The notes beneath the pieces were generated by a model that had not been told where the DNA came from, did not search any database, and worked only from the letters and a program-made list of their open reading frames with translations. From contig NZ_CP159258.1 in assembly GCF_040438925.1 (NCBI RefSeq), forward strand, positions 62,001-126,000: 64,000 bases of DNA. Reading direction: 5' to 3'. Positions 9,292-17,643 of this stretch are shown one piece after another; position 1 is the stretch's first letter, and the number at the start of each line of letters is the position of its first letter. A program made the translations under genes and the position numbers. This stretch comes from Pseudomonas sp. MYb327. GTDB lineage: Bacteria > Pseudomonadota > Gammaproteobacteria > Pseudomonadales > Pseudomonadaceae.

Positions 9292-9385
9292 CCTGTGGGA
9301 GCCAGCCTGCTGGCGATGAGGGCAGCACATTCAACATTGATGTCGACTGATACTCCGCTATCGCCAGCAGGCTGGCTCCCACAGG
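9292..9385. repeat. REP palindrome
   Basis: Inverted repeat with arms tgtgggagccagcctgctgg and its complement near 9362-9385, in the gap between the outer-membrane factor and FUSC genes. A hairpin here could lower expression of the three downstream genes or stabilise the upstream message. Confidence 0.85.
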
Positions 9386-9404
9386 TTTCACAGAGCAGCA
9401 ATCC

Positions 9405-11597
9405 ATGACTCCTTTGCCCGCCCCCTTGCGCTGGCTGTATTCCCTGGAATGGCGCCGGGGTTTCTTCGACTGGGCACGCAGCGACGGCGTGACCTGGGTC
9501 TACATTTTCAAGGTATTGATCGCGGCGTTCCTGACGCTGTGGCTGGCCATGCGCCTGGAATTGCCGCAACCACGCACGGCGATGATCACCGTGTTTATCG
9601 TCATGCAGCCGCAAAGCGGCCAGGTGTTCGCCAAGAGTTTCTACCGCTTCCTCGGCACACTGACCGGGTCAACAGTGATGGTGGCGCTGATTGCCTTGTT
9701 CGCGCAGAACACCGAACTGTTCCTCGGCTCGTTGGCGATCTGGGTTGGCATATGCTCGGCGGGCGCGGCGCGTTGCCGCAACTTCCGTGCGTACGGATTC
9801 GTGCTGGCCGGTTACACGGCGGCGATGGTCGGCTTGCCGGCGCTGGCGCATCCGGACGGCGCGTTCATGGCCGCGGTCTGGCGGGTGCTGGAAATTTCCC
9901 TGGGGATTCTCTGCTCGACCCTGGTCAGTGCCGCGATCCTCCCGCAAACCGCCAGCGCCGCCATGCGCAACGCGTTGTATCAACGCTTCGGTGTGTTCGC
10001 ACTGTTCGTCACCGATGGCTTGCGCGGACGCAGCCGGCGAGAGGCGTTCGAAGCCAGCAACGTGCGCTTCATTGCCGAGGCGGTGGGCCTGGAAGGGCTG
10101 CGCAGCGTGACCGTATTCGAAGACCCGCACATGCGCCGGCGCAATGGTCGTCTCAGCCGCCTGAACAGCGAATTCATGGGCATCACCACACGCTTCAACG
10201 CCTTGCATCAGTTGCTGGAGCGCCTTCGCGATGGCGGTACCGACCCTGCGGTGGCGGCGATCAAACCGGGGTTGCAAGACCTTGCCGAATTGCTCGACGG
10301 TTTCAGCGGTCGTGCCCTGACCAGCGCCGACGCAGCGCGTCTGGTCACGGCGCTGACGGCTTACAAGGAAGGCTTGCCGGCGCGGGTGCGCAGCCTGCGG
10401 GCGATCTTCCAGGAAAGCGATCCGAGCGACGCCGAGCAACTGGATTTCCACACCGCGTACGAACTGCTGTATCGCTTCGTCGACGACCTGCACAGTTATG
10501 CACAGACCCACGCGTCCCTCGCCGATCACAGTCACGAACGCGAGCGCTGGGACGAGCCATTCACTCCACAAACCAACTGGCTGGCGTCGGCGGCTTCGGG
10601 GATTCGCGCGGCGTTCATTCTGGTGGTGCTGGGCAGTTATTGGGTGGCTACGGCGTGGCCGAGCGGGGCGACCATGACCTTGATCGCTGCGGCCACGGTT
10701 GGCCTGTCCGCCGCGACACCCAACCCGAAACGCATGGCGTTCCAGATGGCCTGCGGCACCTTCCTCGGGGCGTTGATCGGCTTCGTCGAGATGTTTTTCA
10801 TCTTCCCGTGGATCGATGGTTTTCCGTTGTTGTGCGTGATGCTGGTGCCGGTCATCGTGCTGGGCTCGTTCCTGACTTCGCGACCGCAATACGCCGGGGT
10901 CGGGTTGGGCTTGCTGATCTTCTTCAGCACCGGATCGGTGCCGGACAACCTCACGGTCTACAACCCGTACACCTTCATCAACGACTACATCGCCATGGTG
11001 CTCGGCATGTTGGTGTGCGCGGCGGCGGGGGCGATTATTTTGCCGCCGAACAGTCGCTGGTTGTGGCGTCGTCTGGAGCAGGATCTGCGCGGCCAGGTGG
11101 TGTACGCGATCAGCGGCAAGCTCAAGGGGCTGGCGTCGAGCTTCGAAAGCCGAACCCGTGACCTGGTGCATCAGGCCTACGGCTTCGCAGCGGGGCAGCC
11201 GCAGGTGCAGCGGGATCTGTTGCGCTGGATGTTCGTGGTGCTGGAAGTCGGGCACGCGATCATCGAATTGCGCAAGGAACAGGCGATCCTCCCGGTGCAT
11301 CCGGCGTATGCCGAATCCCAGCCGTGGCGCCAGTCCATCCGTGTGATGGGGCGTGCACTGGTGCGGCTGTTCCTGCAACCGGGGCAGAGCAATCTGGAGC
11401 GCGCCTTGATCGCCGTCGACCATGCGATCAGCCGCGTGCAAGCCACTGACGAACCCTTTGCCCCGCACTTCGACACGTCCGCGTTGCGCCGGGTGAAGAG
11501 CTACCTGCACTTCATCCGCACTTCGCTGCTGGACCCGCAATCACCGCTCGCCGGCTACATGAAATGCGAATGCCTACACCAAGCCCCAAGGACTTGA
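9405..11597 (+). CDS. FUSC-family inner-membrane efflux protein, AaeB-like
   Basis: Integral membrane protein of 730 residues of the fusaric acid resistance / aromatic acid exporter family. Two clusters of membrane helices are visible (about 35-185 and 400-545), each with the family's TAMITVFIVMQPQSG-like and TMTLIAAATVGLSA-like segments, separated and followed by large cytoplasmic regions rich in Arg and Glu. The second cluster includes the family signature TPNPKRMAFQMACGTFLGA. Together with the following DUF1656 protein and HlyD-like adaptor it matches the aaeXAB arrangement for export of hydroxylated aromatic acids. Its stop lies 2 bases before the start of the DUF1656 gene, so the genes are translationally close. 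Confidence 0.88.
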   Translation: MTPLPAPLRWLYSLEWRRGFFDWARSDGVTWVYIFKVLIAAFLTLWLAMRLELPQPRTAMITVFIVMQPQSGQVFAKSFYRFLGTLTGSTVMVALIALFAQNTELFLGSLAIWVGICSAGAARCRNFRAYGFVLAGYTAAMVGLPALAHPDGAFMAAVWRVLEISLGILCSTLVSAAILPQTASAAMRNALYQRFGVFALFVTDGLRGRSRREAFEASNVRFIAEAVGLEGLRSVTVFEDPHMRRRNGRLSRLNSEFMGITTRFNALHQLLERLRDGGTDPAVAAIKPGLQDLAELLDGFSGRALTSADAARLVTALTAYKEGLPARVRSLRAIFQESDPSDAEQLDFHTAYELLYRFVDDLHSYAQTHASLADHSHERERWDEPFTPQTNWLASAASGIRAAFILVVLGSYWVATAWPSGATMTLIAAATVGLSAATPNPKRMAFQMACGTFLGALIGFVEMFFIFPWIDGFPLLCVMLVPVIVLGSFLTSRPQYAGVGLGLLIFFSTGSVPDNLTVYNPYTFINDYIAMVLGMLVCAAAGAIILPPNSRWLWRRLEQDLRGQVVYAISGKLKGLASSFESRTRDLVHQAYGFAAGQPQVQRDLLRWMFVVLEVGHAIIELRKEQAILPVHPAYAESQPWRQSIRVMGRALVRLFLQPGQSNLERALIAVDHAISRVQATDEPFAPHFDTSALRRVKSYLHFIRTSLLDPQSPLAGYMKCECLHQAPRT

Positions 11598-11599
11598 AC

Positions 11600-11800
11600 A
11601 TGCCTCGTGAAATCGCCTTCCACGGCGTGTACATGCCGACCATGACCCTGATGTTTTTGATCGCGGCGGCGTTGGCCTGGGCGCTCGACCGGTTCCTGTC
11701 CGGGTTCGACCTGTACCGCTTCTTCTGGCACCCGGCGTTGCTGCGCCTGAGTCTGTTTACCTGTCTGTTCGGCGCATTGGCGCTGACTGTTTACCGTTGA
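11600..11800 (+). CDS. DUF1656 small membrane protein, AaeX-like
   Basis: Small protein of 66 residues with two membrane helices (TLMFLIAAALAWALDRFL and LLRLSLFTCLFGALALTVY) and the family opening PREIAFHGVYMP. DUF1656 proteins almost always sit between a FUSC pump and its HlyD-type adaptor, as here; their precise role is not known. ATG 11600 is preferred over an upstream in-frame start because the family begins at MPREI and it follows the pump's stop by 2 bases. Confidence 0.88.
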   Translation: MPREIAFHGVYMPTMTLMFLIAAALAWALDRFLSGFDLYRFFWHPALLRLSLFTCLFGALALTVYR

Positions 11801-11810
11801 GAACGTCCCG

Positions 11811-12674
11811 ATGAAAAAGCTGTTCAGCCTGCTCGCGACCCTGTTGGTTTTGGCCCTGGCGATATGGATCGGTCGCACACTCTGGGTGCATTACATGGAG
11901 ACTCCCTGGACCCGCGACGGCCGGGTGCGCGCCGACATCATCAACGTCGCTGCCGACGTCACCGGTGAAGTGGTGGACGTGCCGGTGCGTGACAATCAAT
12001 TGGTGAAAAAGGGCGACCTGCTAATGCGCATCGACCCCGAACACTACCGTCTCGCCGTCAAACAGGCACAGTCGCTGGTGGCCTCGCGCAAGGCAACGTG
12101 GGAGATGCGCAAGGTCAATGCCCATCGCCGTGCCGACATGGACAACCTGGTGATCTCCCGGGAAAACCGCGACGACGCGAGCAACCTCGCCGACTCGGCC
12201 CTGGCCGATTACCAACAGGCCCAGGCGCAACTGGAAGCCGCCGAACTCAACCTCAAACGCACTGAAGTCCGTGCCGCCGTGGACGGTTTCGTCACCAACC
12301 TCAATGTCCACCGCGGTGACTACGCGCGCATCGGCGAAGCGAAAATGGCCGTGGTCGACATGAACTCGTTCTGGGTCTACGGCTTCTTCGAAGAAACCAA
12401 ACTGCCCCACGTGCGTGTGGGCGATAAGGCCGACATGCAGCTGATGAGCGGGGAAGTGCTCAAGGGCCATGTGGAAAGTATTTCGCGCGGCATCTACGAC
12501 CGCGACAACCCGGAAAGCCGTGAGCTGATCGCCGATGTAAACCCGACCTTCAACTGGGTGCGTCTGGCGCAGCGGGTGCCGGTGCGGATACACATTGATG
12601 AAGTGCCGGAGGGCGTGCTGTTGGCGGCGGGGATTACGTGTACGGTGGTGGTGAATCCCGCGGCCGGCGAATAA
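11811..12674 (+). CDS. HlyD-family efflux periplasmic adaptor, AaeA-like
   Basis: Membrane fusion protein of 287 residues. It has a single N-terminal anchor (LLATLLVLALAIWIGRTLWVHY), then the typical TPWTRDGRVRADI and lipoyl half VADVTGEVVDVPV, a short helical hairpin rich in Ala and Gln (about 75-145), the second lipoyl half RTEVRAAVDGFVTNLNVHRG and a beta-barrel region. This short form fits AaeA/EmrA-type adaptors working with FUSC pumps. It is the last gene of the operon that starts at 7784; a perfect 32-base palindrome follows 19 bases after the stop. Confidence 0.9.
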   Translation: MKKLFSLLATLLVLALAIWIGRTLWVHYMETPWTRDGRVRADIINVAADVTGEVVDVPVRDNQLVKKGDLLMRIDPEHYRLAVKQAQSLVASRKATWEMRKVNAHRRADMDNLVISRENRDDASNLADSALADYQQAQAQLEAAELNLKRTEVRAAVDGFVTNLNVHRGDYARIGEAKMAVVDMNSFWVYGFFEETKLPHVRVGDKADMQLMSGEVLKGHVESISRGIYDRDNPESRELIADVNPTFNWVRLAQRVPVRIHIDEVPEGVLLAAGITCTVVVNPAAGE

Positions 12675-12693
12675 CTGCGAGACAGAAACGACC

Positions 12694-12725
12694 TTGTGGC
12701 GAGGGAGCAAGCTCCCTCGCCACAA
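12694..12725. repeat. Perfect palindrome (second REP family), possible 3' end hairpin
   Basis: 15-base arms ttgtggcgagggagc and gctccctcgccacaa around an AA loop. It is just downstream of the adaptor gene. There is no clear T-run, so an mRNA-stabilising or REP role is more likely than a classic terminator. The same arm sequence recurs in the element at 54615-54705. Confidence 0.7.
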
Positions 12726-12739
12726 TAACTAGCGATGCG

Positions 12740-13138
12740 TCAGCCCTGGCAAAACGTTTCGTGCAAATGCCGCCAGAGCAACTTGCCATCCGCCTGTTTC
12801 TCGAACACCACGGTCGAGCGGCGATCAGAATGCAGTCCGGTGGCATCGGTCTGTTGCTCGCGATAACTGACGGTCGCGCCTGAGTCGTGCAAGGCGATGC
12901 CACACAAGTCGCTAAGCTCGATGCGAAAGCCGAGCTTCTTGCCGCCCGCCATCTGGAACAACTCGTTCAGCGCAGCAAAATCCAGCACCCGGCCCAATGG
13001 CGAAACCATGGAAAATTGCGGTGAAAATCGTGCCAGCAGTAGGTCGAGTTCGCACGTGTCGCGCTCTTCTGACAGCCATTGTTCGATAGCGACGTGGGCC
13101 TGGATGACTTCGTCGAAGTATTGGGTGTAGTCGGTCAT
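12740..13138 (-). CDS. SnoaL-like / DUF4440 family protein
   Basis: Small soluble protein of 132 residues, with no signal peptide or membrane segment. The sequence reads like a DUF4440/NTF2-fold protein: an N-terminal helix (YFDEVIQAHVAIEQWLSEE), then LLARFSPQFSMVSPLGRVLDF, an antiparallel sheet region (GATVSYREQQTDATGLHSDRRSTVVFE) and a closing WRHLHETF. I took ATG 13138 as the start because homologues begin near MTDYTQYF; the longer frame only adds residues read through repeat-rich intergenic DNA. Function unknown; no operon partners. Confidence 0.75.
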   Translation of the reverse strand: MTDYTQYFDEVIQAHVAIEQWLSEERDTCELDLLLARFSPQFSMVSPLGRVLDFAALNELFQMAGGKKLGFRIELSDLCGIALHDSGATVSYREQQTDATGLHSDRRSTVVFEKQADGKLLWRHLHETFCQG

Positions 13139-13198
13139 GGGAGTGTGGTCACTGTAGGTTTCAGACAGGTTCGGGATTATCGCTAGCAGGGCAGACGT

Positions 13199-13268
13199 CA
13201 TCGCTGGCAAGCCAGCTCCTACAGGTTCCGCGGCGCTGATCGCTGTAGGAGCTGGCTTGCCAGCGATG
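13199..13268. repeat. REP palindrome
   Basis: 25-base arms catcgctggcaagccagctc... and complement, with a 20-base loop, in the gap between the convergent 3' end of the SDR gene and the 5' end of the DUF4440 gene. It may lie in the leader of the DUF4440 gene. Confidence 0.88.
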
Positions 13269-13282
13269 CAGGCGACGCGGAG

Positions 13283-14107
13283 TCAGAGCTGCCCACGCAA
13301 CCCGAAGCGCTTCATCAACCCCGACTCCAGCAAGCCCTTGGGCAACAGACTTGCCATCAGCGGCAATGCCCGGCTGCCATTGCCGAGTCGCACCAGCCGA
13401 GGCGGCTTGCTCTGCTGCACAGCCTTGAGCAAACCGGCAGCAAATTCGCTGGCCGGTGTCGGGTTGTCCTGAGAAGCCTTGGCCCGTGCACGAATGCCTT
13501 CACGCAGCGGGAACCACGGCGATTGCTCGCTGATCAACTGCTCGGCTTCATGGCCGGCATTCTTGGCAAAGCTCGAAGCGATGGCGCCGGGCTGAACCTC
13601 CATGACCCGAACGCCAAAAGGCGCCAGCTCCATGCGCAAAGCATCGCTCAAGGCATGCACCGCTGCTTTTGATGCACAGTAAGCGCCGGCGAACGGGGTG
13701 ACCAGAACCCCCGAAACGCTGCCGATGTTCACAACGATCCCTTTGGCCCGACGCAACACGGGAAACAACGCGCGGGTCACGCCAACGATGGCAAACACAT
13801 TGGTTTCAAACTGACGTTGCATCGCCTGCACGCCACCATCGAGCAATGGCCCCATGGCGCCATAACCGGCGTTGTTGATCAGCACATCGAGACCGCCATG
13901 TTGCTGGTTGATCCTTTCGCTCAGTTGTTCGAGTGCCTGGCCATCGTTGACGTCCAGTTGCACGGCGGTGAATCCCGCGGCAGTCAGCGCCTCCACGTCT
14001 TCAGCCTTGCGAGCACTGGCCCACACGGTATATCCCGCCGATTTGAAGACATCGGCAAGCGCGCGGCCGATGCCGCTGGAACATCCGGTAATCAACGCAA
14101 CGGGCAT
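13283..14107 (-). CDS. Short-chain dehydrogenase/reductase, SDR family oxidoreductase
   Basis: Classical SDR of 274 residues with a Rossmann fold. The cofactor-binding motif is TGCSSGIGRALA near the N-terminus, followed by NNAGYGAMGP (the NNAG motif), a catalytic Ser in NIGSVSGV and the YxxxK pair in YCASKAAV. The Arg in WASARKAEDV after beta-2 suggests NADP(H) preference. Start ATG 14107 has an AAGGA site 7 bases upstream; a TTG start further up is unlikely. The substrate cannot be deduced. The gene is followed (leftward) by a REP element and preceded closely by a small membrane protein gene in the same direction, so the two may be co-transcribed. Confidence 0.88.
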   Translation of the reverse strand: MPVALITGCSSGIGRALADVFKSAGYTVWASARKAEDVEALTAAGFTAVQLDVNDGQALEQLSERINQQHGGLDVLINNAGYGAMGPLLDGGVQAMQRQFETNVFAIVGVTRALFPVLRRAKGIVVNIGSVSGVLVTPFAGAYCASKAAVHALSDALRMELAPFGVRVMEVQPGAIASSFAKNAGHEAEQLISEQSPWFPLREGIRARAKASQDNPTPASEFAAGLLKAVQQSKPPRLVRLGNGSRALPLMASLLPKGLLESGLMKRFGLRGQL

Positions 14108-14140
14108 GGCGCGTTCCTTGTGCAAAAAGTGGGGGAGTGA

Positions 14141-14605
14141 TCAGTCGGAGAAACTACCCTGCAAACGCTCGGCACGAAACTCCAGGGTTTCCGGTCGGTA
14201 GCCGGGACGCAGCGGCGGCAGCGGCAAACAGTCTTCCCAGTTGCCGCCGGCCTGCAGTTCACCGGGGCCACGATAGCGCGGGGCGGTGTATTGATTGTCG
14301 GCGAGATTGACCGTGTCGCCCGGCGCATAAGCCGCGACACGCCAGCGCAACTCGGTCAGCGGCACGTCATTGCCGTTGTTCATGGTCAACTTCAATGGGC
14401 GGTCGGCGGGGCAGTGTTGCGGCGCGTAGCTGATGCGCAACTCCAGCCGCTGCAATTGCTTGAGTTCGCGGTGGTCCATCCAGATCACCCACGTGGCAAC
14501 CACGCCCAACCCCACGGCGGCGGCCATGGAAACGGGCAAGGCCTTGGCGGGATAGCGCAGCAACAGGATCAGCCAGGTGATGACCAGCAGGACGCCGATG
14601 AACAT
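14141..14605 (-). CDS. Hypothetical membrane protein with C-terminal beta-rich domain
   Basis: 154 residues. Two N-terminal membrane helices (FIGVLLVITWLILLL and SMAAAVGLGVVATWVIWM) are followed by a soluble, beta-rich domain (LELRISYAPQHCPADRPLKLTMNN, then WRVAAYAPGDTVNL) that resembles an Ig-like fold by eye. I do not recognise a function. GAGG lies about 10 bases before the ATG at 14605. The 33-base gap to the SDR gene in the same direction suggests a small operon. Confidence 0.65.
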   Translation of the reverse strand: MFIGVLLVITWLILLLRYPAKALPVSMAAAVGLGVVATWVIWMDHRELKQLQRLELRISYAPQHCPADRPLKLTMNNGNDVPLTELRWRVAAYAPGDTVNLADNQYTAPRYRGPGELQAGGNWEDCLPLPPLRPGYRPETLEFRAERLQGSFSD

Positions 14606-14781
14606 GACGCAAAACCTCAGGGGTGGAGACAGTCATCCTACCTAAGCGCGGGTGGGATTGGCGATGGGCGATGCACCGTCGCAGGGGATGAAGACCGTCT
14701 ATCGAGCCTGTAATTTGTGACAGTAGCCAAGTGTTTGGTCGGCAGAGTTTGATAGGCACACTATTCAAGGATGGACTTTCC

Positions 14782-17556
14782 TTGCCCAAATCAGCGTCTG
14801 CCCACCGCCATACACCGACCCTGACGGCGATCGAACCTCGGGGGCTGGCGGTGCGCGTTGTGGGTTACTTGCGTGAAAGCGACAGCGCGGCGCCTCTGGT
14901 TAATCGCACGGTCCATGACTCGGCAGGGCGAAGGACTGCGCAATGGGATCCGCGACTTTTTCTGGACATATTGGCGCTAGCCAATCTGTCTACGATTTAC
15001 GGCTTGTCCGGTACCGTGTTGTGTACGAGCAGTGTCGATGCCGGGTGGCGAATCGGGTTGTTTGGCGCGGCGACTCAACCGATACAGAACTGGGATGGCC
15101 GGGGTTCTCAGCGGTGGATGCAGTACGACGAGCAGCTGCGACTCTCCGCGCTGTTCGAGACGTCAGAGGACGGCGAAGCGATTTGCGTGGAACGGTTAAG
15201 TTACGGCGAAAGTGACCAATCATTCGCTAACCACAATCAGTGTGGGCAACTGATCCGTCACGATGATCCGGCGGGTACTCAGTTGTTCACGGAGTTTGGT
15301 TTGAACGCCGCGGCGTTGGTGCAGACAAGGTATTTTCTGCGTGATCTGGCGATGCCCGACTGGCCCGAATCGATAACGGATCGTGAGCGAATGTTGGAGC
15401 CTGGTGACGGCGCGAAGACCCGCTCGCACTTCAACGCGCCGGGCGAGGCAATCCAGCAGACCGACGCCAAAGGCCACCGCCAATTTTTCAGCCAGACCCT
15501 CGACGGCCAATTGCGCGCGGTTCGCCTGCAACTCAGTGGCGAGCCAACAGCGAAAACTCTGGTGAGCGCCATCCACTACACCGCCCACGGCCAGACCGGA
15601 CGGGAAGTGGCCGGCAATGGCGTAATCACCACGCTGGAATACGACGCGCAGAATGGGCGCCTGACCCTTCTGCAGGCGTTACGCAGCGATCAAGCCCTGC
15701 AAAAACTGCACTATGCCTACGACCCGGTCGGCAATGTGCTCAGCATCGAAGACGCCACCCTGCCGATTCGTTACTTCGCCAATCAGCGCGTCGAGCCGGT
15801 CAGTCGCTACTGTTACGACACGCTTTACCAATTGATCGAAGCCACCGGCTGGGAAGCCGGGACAGCCAACAAAGGGCCGTCGTTTTCGACCTTCGATGAT
15901 CCCTCACCCGTTGCCAACTACCGCCAGCGTTATCGCTACGATCAGGGCGGCAATCTGCTGGAGCTGATTCACGAAGGCCCACAACAGCACGGTCATCGTT
16001 TGGTGGCGGCGGCGCACAGTAACCGTTGCTTGCCAGTGCTTGCGGGGGTGGAACCGGATGAAGCGGACTTCCGTCACGGCTTCGATGCCAATGGCAATCT
16101 GCTCAACCTGCAACCAGGTCAGGCGCTGAACTGGGACCCGCGCAACCAGTTGCGCGAGGTGCGGCCCGTGGAGCGCGACTCTGGTCTCGATGACTATGAA
16201 CGTTATGTCTACGGTGCCGATGGCCTGCGCGTGCGTAAAGTCCGCTCGCTACAAACCAATGCCCGAACGCTGATTTCCGAAATCCGTTACCTGCCGAATC
16301 TTGAACTTCGCAGCCACAGCGGCACGGGCGAGGTGTTGCAAGTGATCAGCGTCCAGGCCGGGCGCAGCAGTGTGCGGGTGTTGCATTGGGAATCAACGCC
16401 GCCCAAGGACAGCGCCAATGATCAATGCCGCTACAGCCTGAATGATCATCTGGGCTCCTGCACCCTGGAACTCGACGATGCGGGTGAAGTGATCAGCCAG
16501 GAGCGTTATCACCCGTTTGGCACGACCGCGTGGTTTGCTGGAAGAGGGGAGGTGGAGGCGAGTTTTAAAACCGTGCGTTATTCGGGAAAAGAGCGGGATG
16601 CGACGGGGCTTTATTATTATGGGTTCAGGTATTACGTGCCTTGGCTGCAGCGGTGGATTAATCCTGATCCCGCCGGCGGAATTGATGGGCCTAACCGATA
16701 CCGAGCAATGCGAAACAATACACTCATCTATCTGGATAGAGACGGTCGTGTTGCGGACGAAGCCATCCCGATTACAAGGCCTGATCGTATTTACTACGAG
16801 ATGGCAGAGCAGAATCTCGTGCATCCCCTGCAGGCCGCTGGTATGCAGCCCATTCGCAATTATTTTGCGGATAGCTCTGATCCAAATGTTCAGGCATACC
16901 GCAGTGAAATACCCATAGCATTGGCAGAACTCGCAGCCCAAGACAATTCTCGGTTAATGAATACTCATCACGCTCATGTAATTGCTGCTGCCAGGACTAA
17001 TACCGCGTCGCCTTCTGGGGCTCTGCTGTATCACTCGGGAGAAGCGCTCTCCTCGGCAATGAATATGATCATTGGAGAGGCGCCTACCAGTCGAGTCATG
17101 GGACCCCTTTCAGTGGCGTTCAACAGTCCCGTCGAAGACCCTCAGTTACTTGCCGCAAGGCGCAACGCTGTGGCCACGACCTTTGGTGTAGTAGGGAAGA
17201 TGATGTTGAGAGCTCGGCATCCCCTAGCACGTGTGGTTGGGGCGTCGAGCGTTGCAATGGGAAATACGATGAATGTCTCGGAAGCCCAGACTGTCGTGCA
17301 ATACAAGATGTTGGGCTCACAAGTTATGCCTGTGTTGTCAAAACCTCTTGAGAGCGTACTCGTGCCAAGTGTGGAACATATGGTTACGGCCCATCAAAAA
17401 CTAGTTCTGTCAGAAAGCGAAATCCCGATTGTCGCGGCATCAAGCACCATGGTGCAGCAGTTGTTCGCAGCGGCATTTCCTGGCTCAACGATTAACCTTG
17501 ATCCGCACGACGGTCACTCGGTTCTTCTGGGAGAACCTCTAAGGCAAGCTTTTTGA
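14782..17556 (+). CDS. TccC/SpvB-type RHS repeat protein with variable C-terminal toxin domain
   Basis: 924-residue protein of the insecticidal toxin-complex C (TccC) type. The N-terminus HRHTPTLTAIEPRGLAVR and NCGQLIRHDDPAGT-like text (here NQCGQLIRHDDPAGTQLF) are TccC hallmarks. YD/RHS repeats follow (e.g. YTAHGQTGREVAGNG, YDPVGNVLSIEDAT), then the RHS core YSGKERDATGLYYYGFRYY ending in NPDPAGGIDGPNRYR and DRDGR (about 16570-16760), where TccC proteins self-cleave. The last ~265 residues (16760-17556) form the hypervariable effector. I do not recognise its fold, and its base composition is clearly more AT-rich than the core. No TcA/TcB genes and no immunity gene adjoin it. TTG 14782 is preferred (AAGGA 9 bases upstream); an in-frame GTG at 14731 lacks a ribosome site. 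Confidence 0.82.
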   Translation: MPKSASAHRHTPTLTAIEPRGLAVRVVGYLRESDSAAPLVNRTVHDSAGRRTAQWDPRLFLDILALANLSTIYGLSGTVLCTSSVDAGWRIGLFGAATQPIQNWDGRGSQRWMQYDEQLRLSALFETSEDGEAICVERLSYGESDQSFANHNQCGQLIRHDDPAGTQLFTEFGLNAAALVQTRYFLRDLAMPDWPESITDRERMLEPGDGAKTRSHFNAPGEAIQQTDAKGHRQFFSQTLDGQLRAVRLQLSGEPTAKTLVSAIHYTAHGQTGREVAGNGVITTLEYDAQNGRLTLLQALRSDQALQKLHYAYDPVGNVLSIEDATLPIRYFANQRVEPVSRYCYDTLYQLIEATGWEAGTANKGPSFSTFDDPSPVANYRQRYRYDQGGNLLELIHEGPQQHGHRLVAAAHSNRCLPVLAGVEPDEADFRHGFDANGNLLNLQPGQALNWDPRNQLREVRPVERDSGLDDYERYVYGADGLRVRKVRSLQTNARTLISEIRYLPNLELRSHSGTGEVLQVISVQAGRSSVRVLHWESTPPKDSANDQCRYSLNDHLGSCTLELDDAGEVISQERYHPFGTTAWFAGRGEVEASFKTVRYSGKERDATGLYYYGFRYYVPWLQRWINPDPAGGIDGPNRYRAMRNNTLIYLDRDGRVADEAIPITRPDRIYYEMAEQNLVHPLQAAGMQPIRNYFADSSDPNVQAYRSEIPIALAELAAQDNSRLMNTHHAHVIAAARTNTASPSGALLYHSGEALSSAMNMIIGEAPTSRVMGPLSVAFNSPVEDPQLLAARRNAVATTFGVVGKMMLRARHPLARVVGASSVAMGNTMNVSEAQTVVQYKMLGSQVMPVLSKPLESVLVPSVEHMVTAHQKLVLSESEIPIVAASSTMVQQLFAAAFPGSTINLDPHDGHSVLLGEPLRQAF

Positions 17557-17571
17557 CGGGCGCGTAAATAC

Positions 17572-17631
17572 AAAAAGCCCCCAACCGATCCACTGCGGAT
17601 AGGGAACGCAGAGGATCGGACGGGGGCTTTT
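17572..17631. terminator. Bidirectional terminator between the TccC gene and algA
   Basis: Long inverted repeat aaaagcccccaaccgatcc ... ggatcggacgggggctttt, with A-run on one side and T-run on the other. It lies between two convergent genes and can end transcription from both. Confidence 0.85.
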
Positions 17632-17643
17632 AGTTTCGATCGC

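Noticed and set aside
9669..11540. Open frame of 623 codons on the minus strand opposite the FUSC gene
   Set aside because: It is antisense to a clear membrane protein in a GC-rich region; its translation is Arg/His/Gln-rich with no domain, which is typical of a shadow frame.
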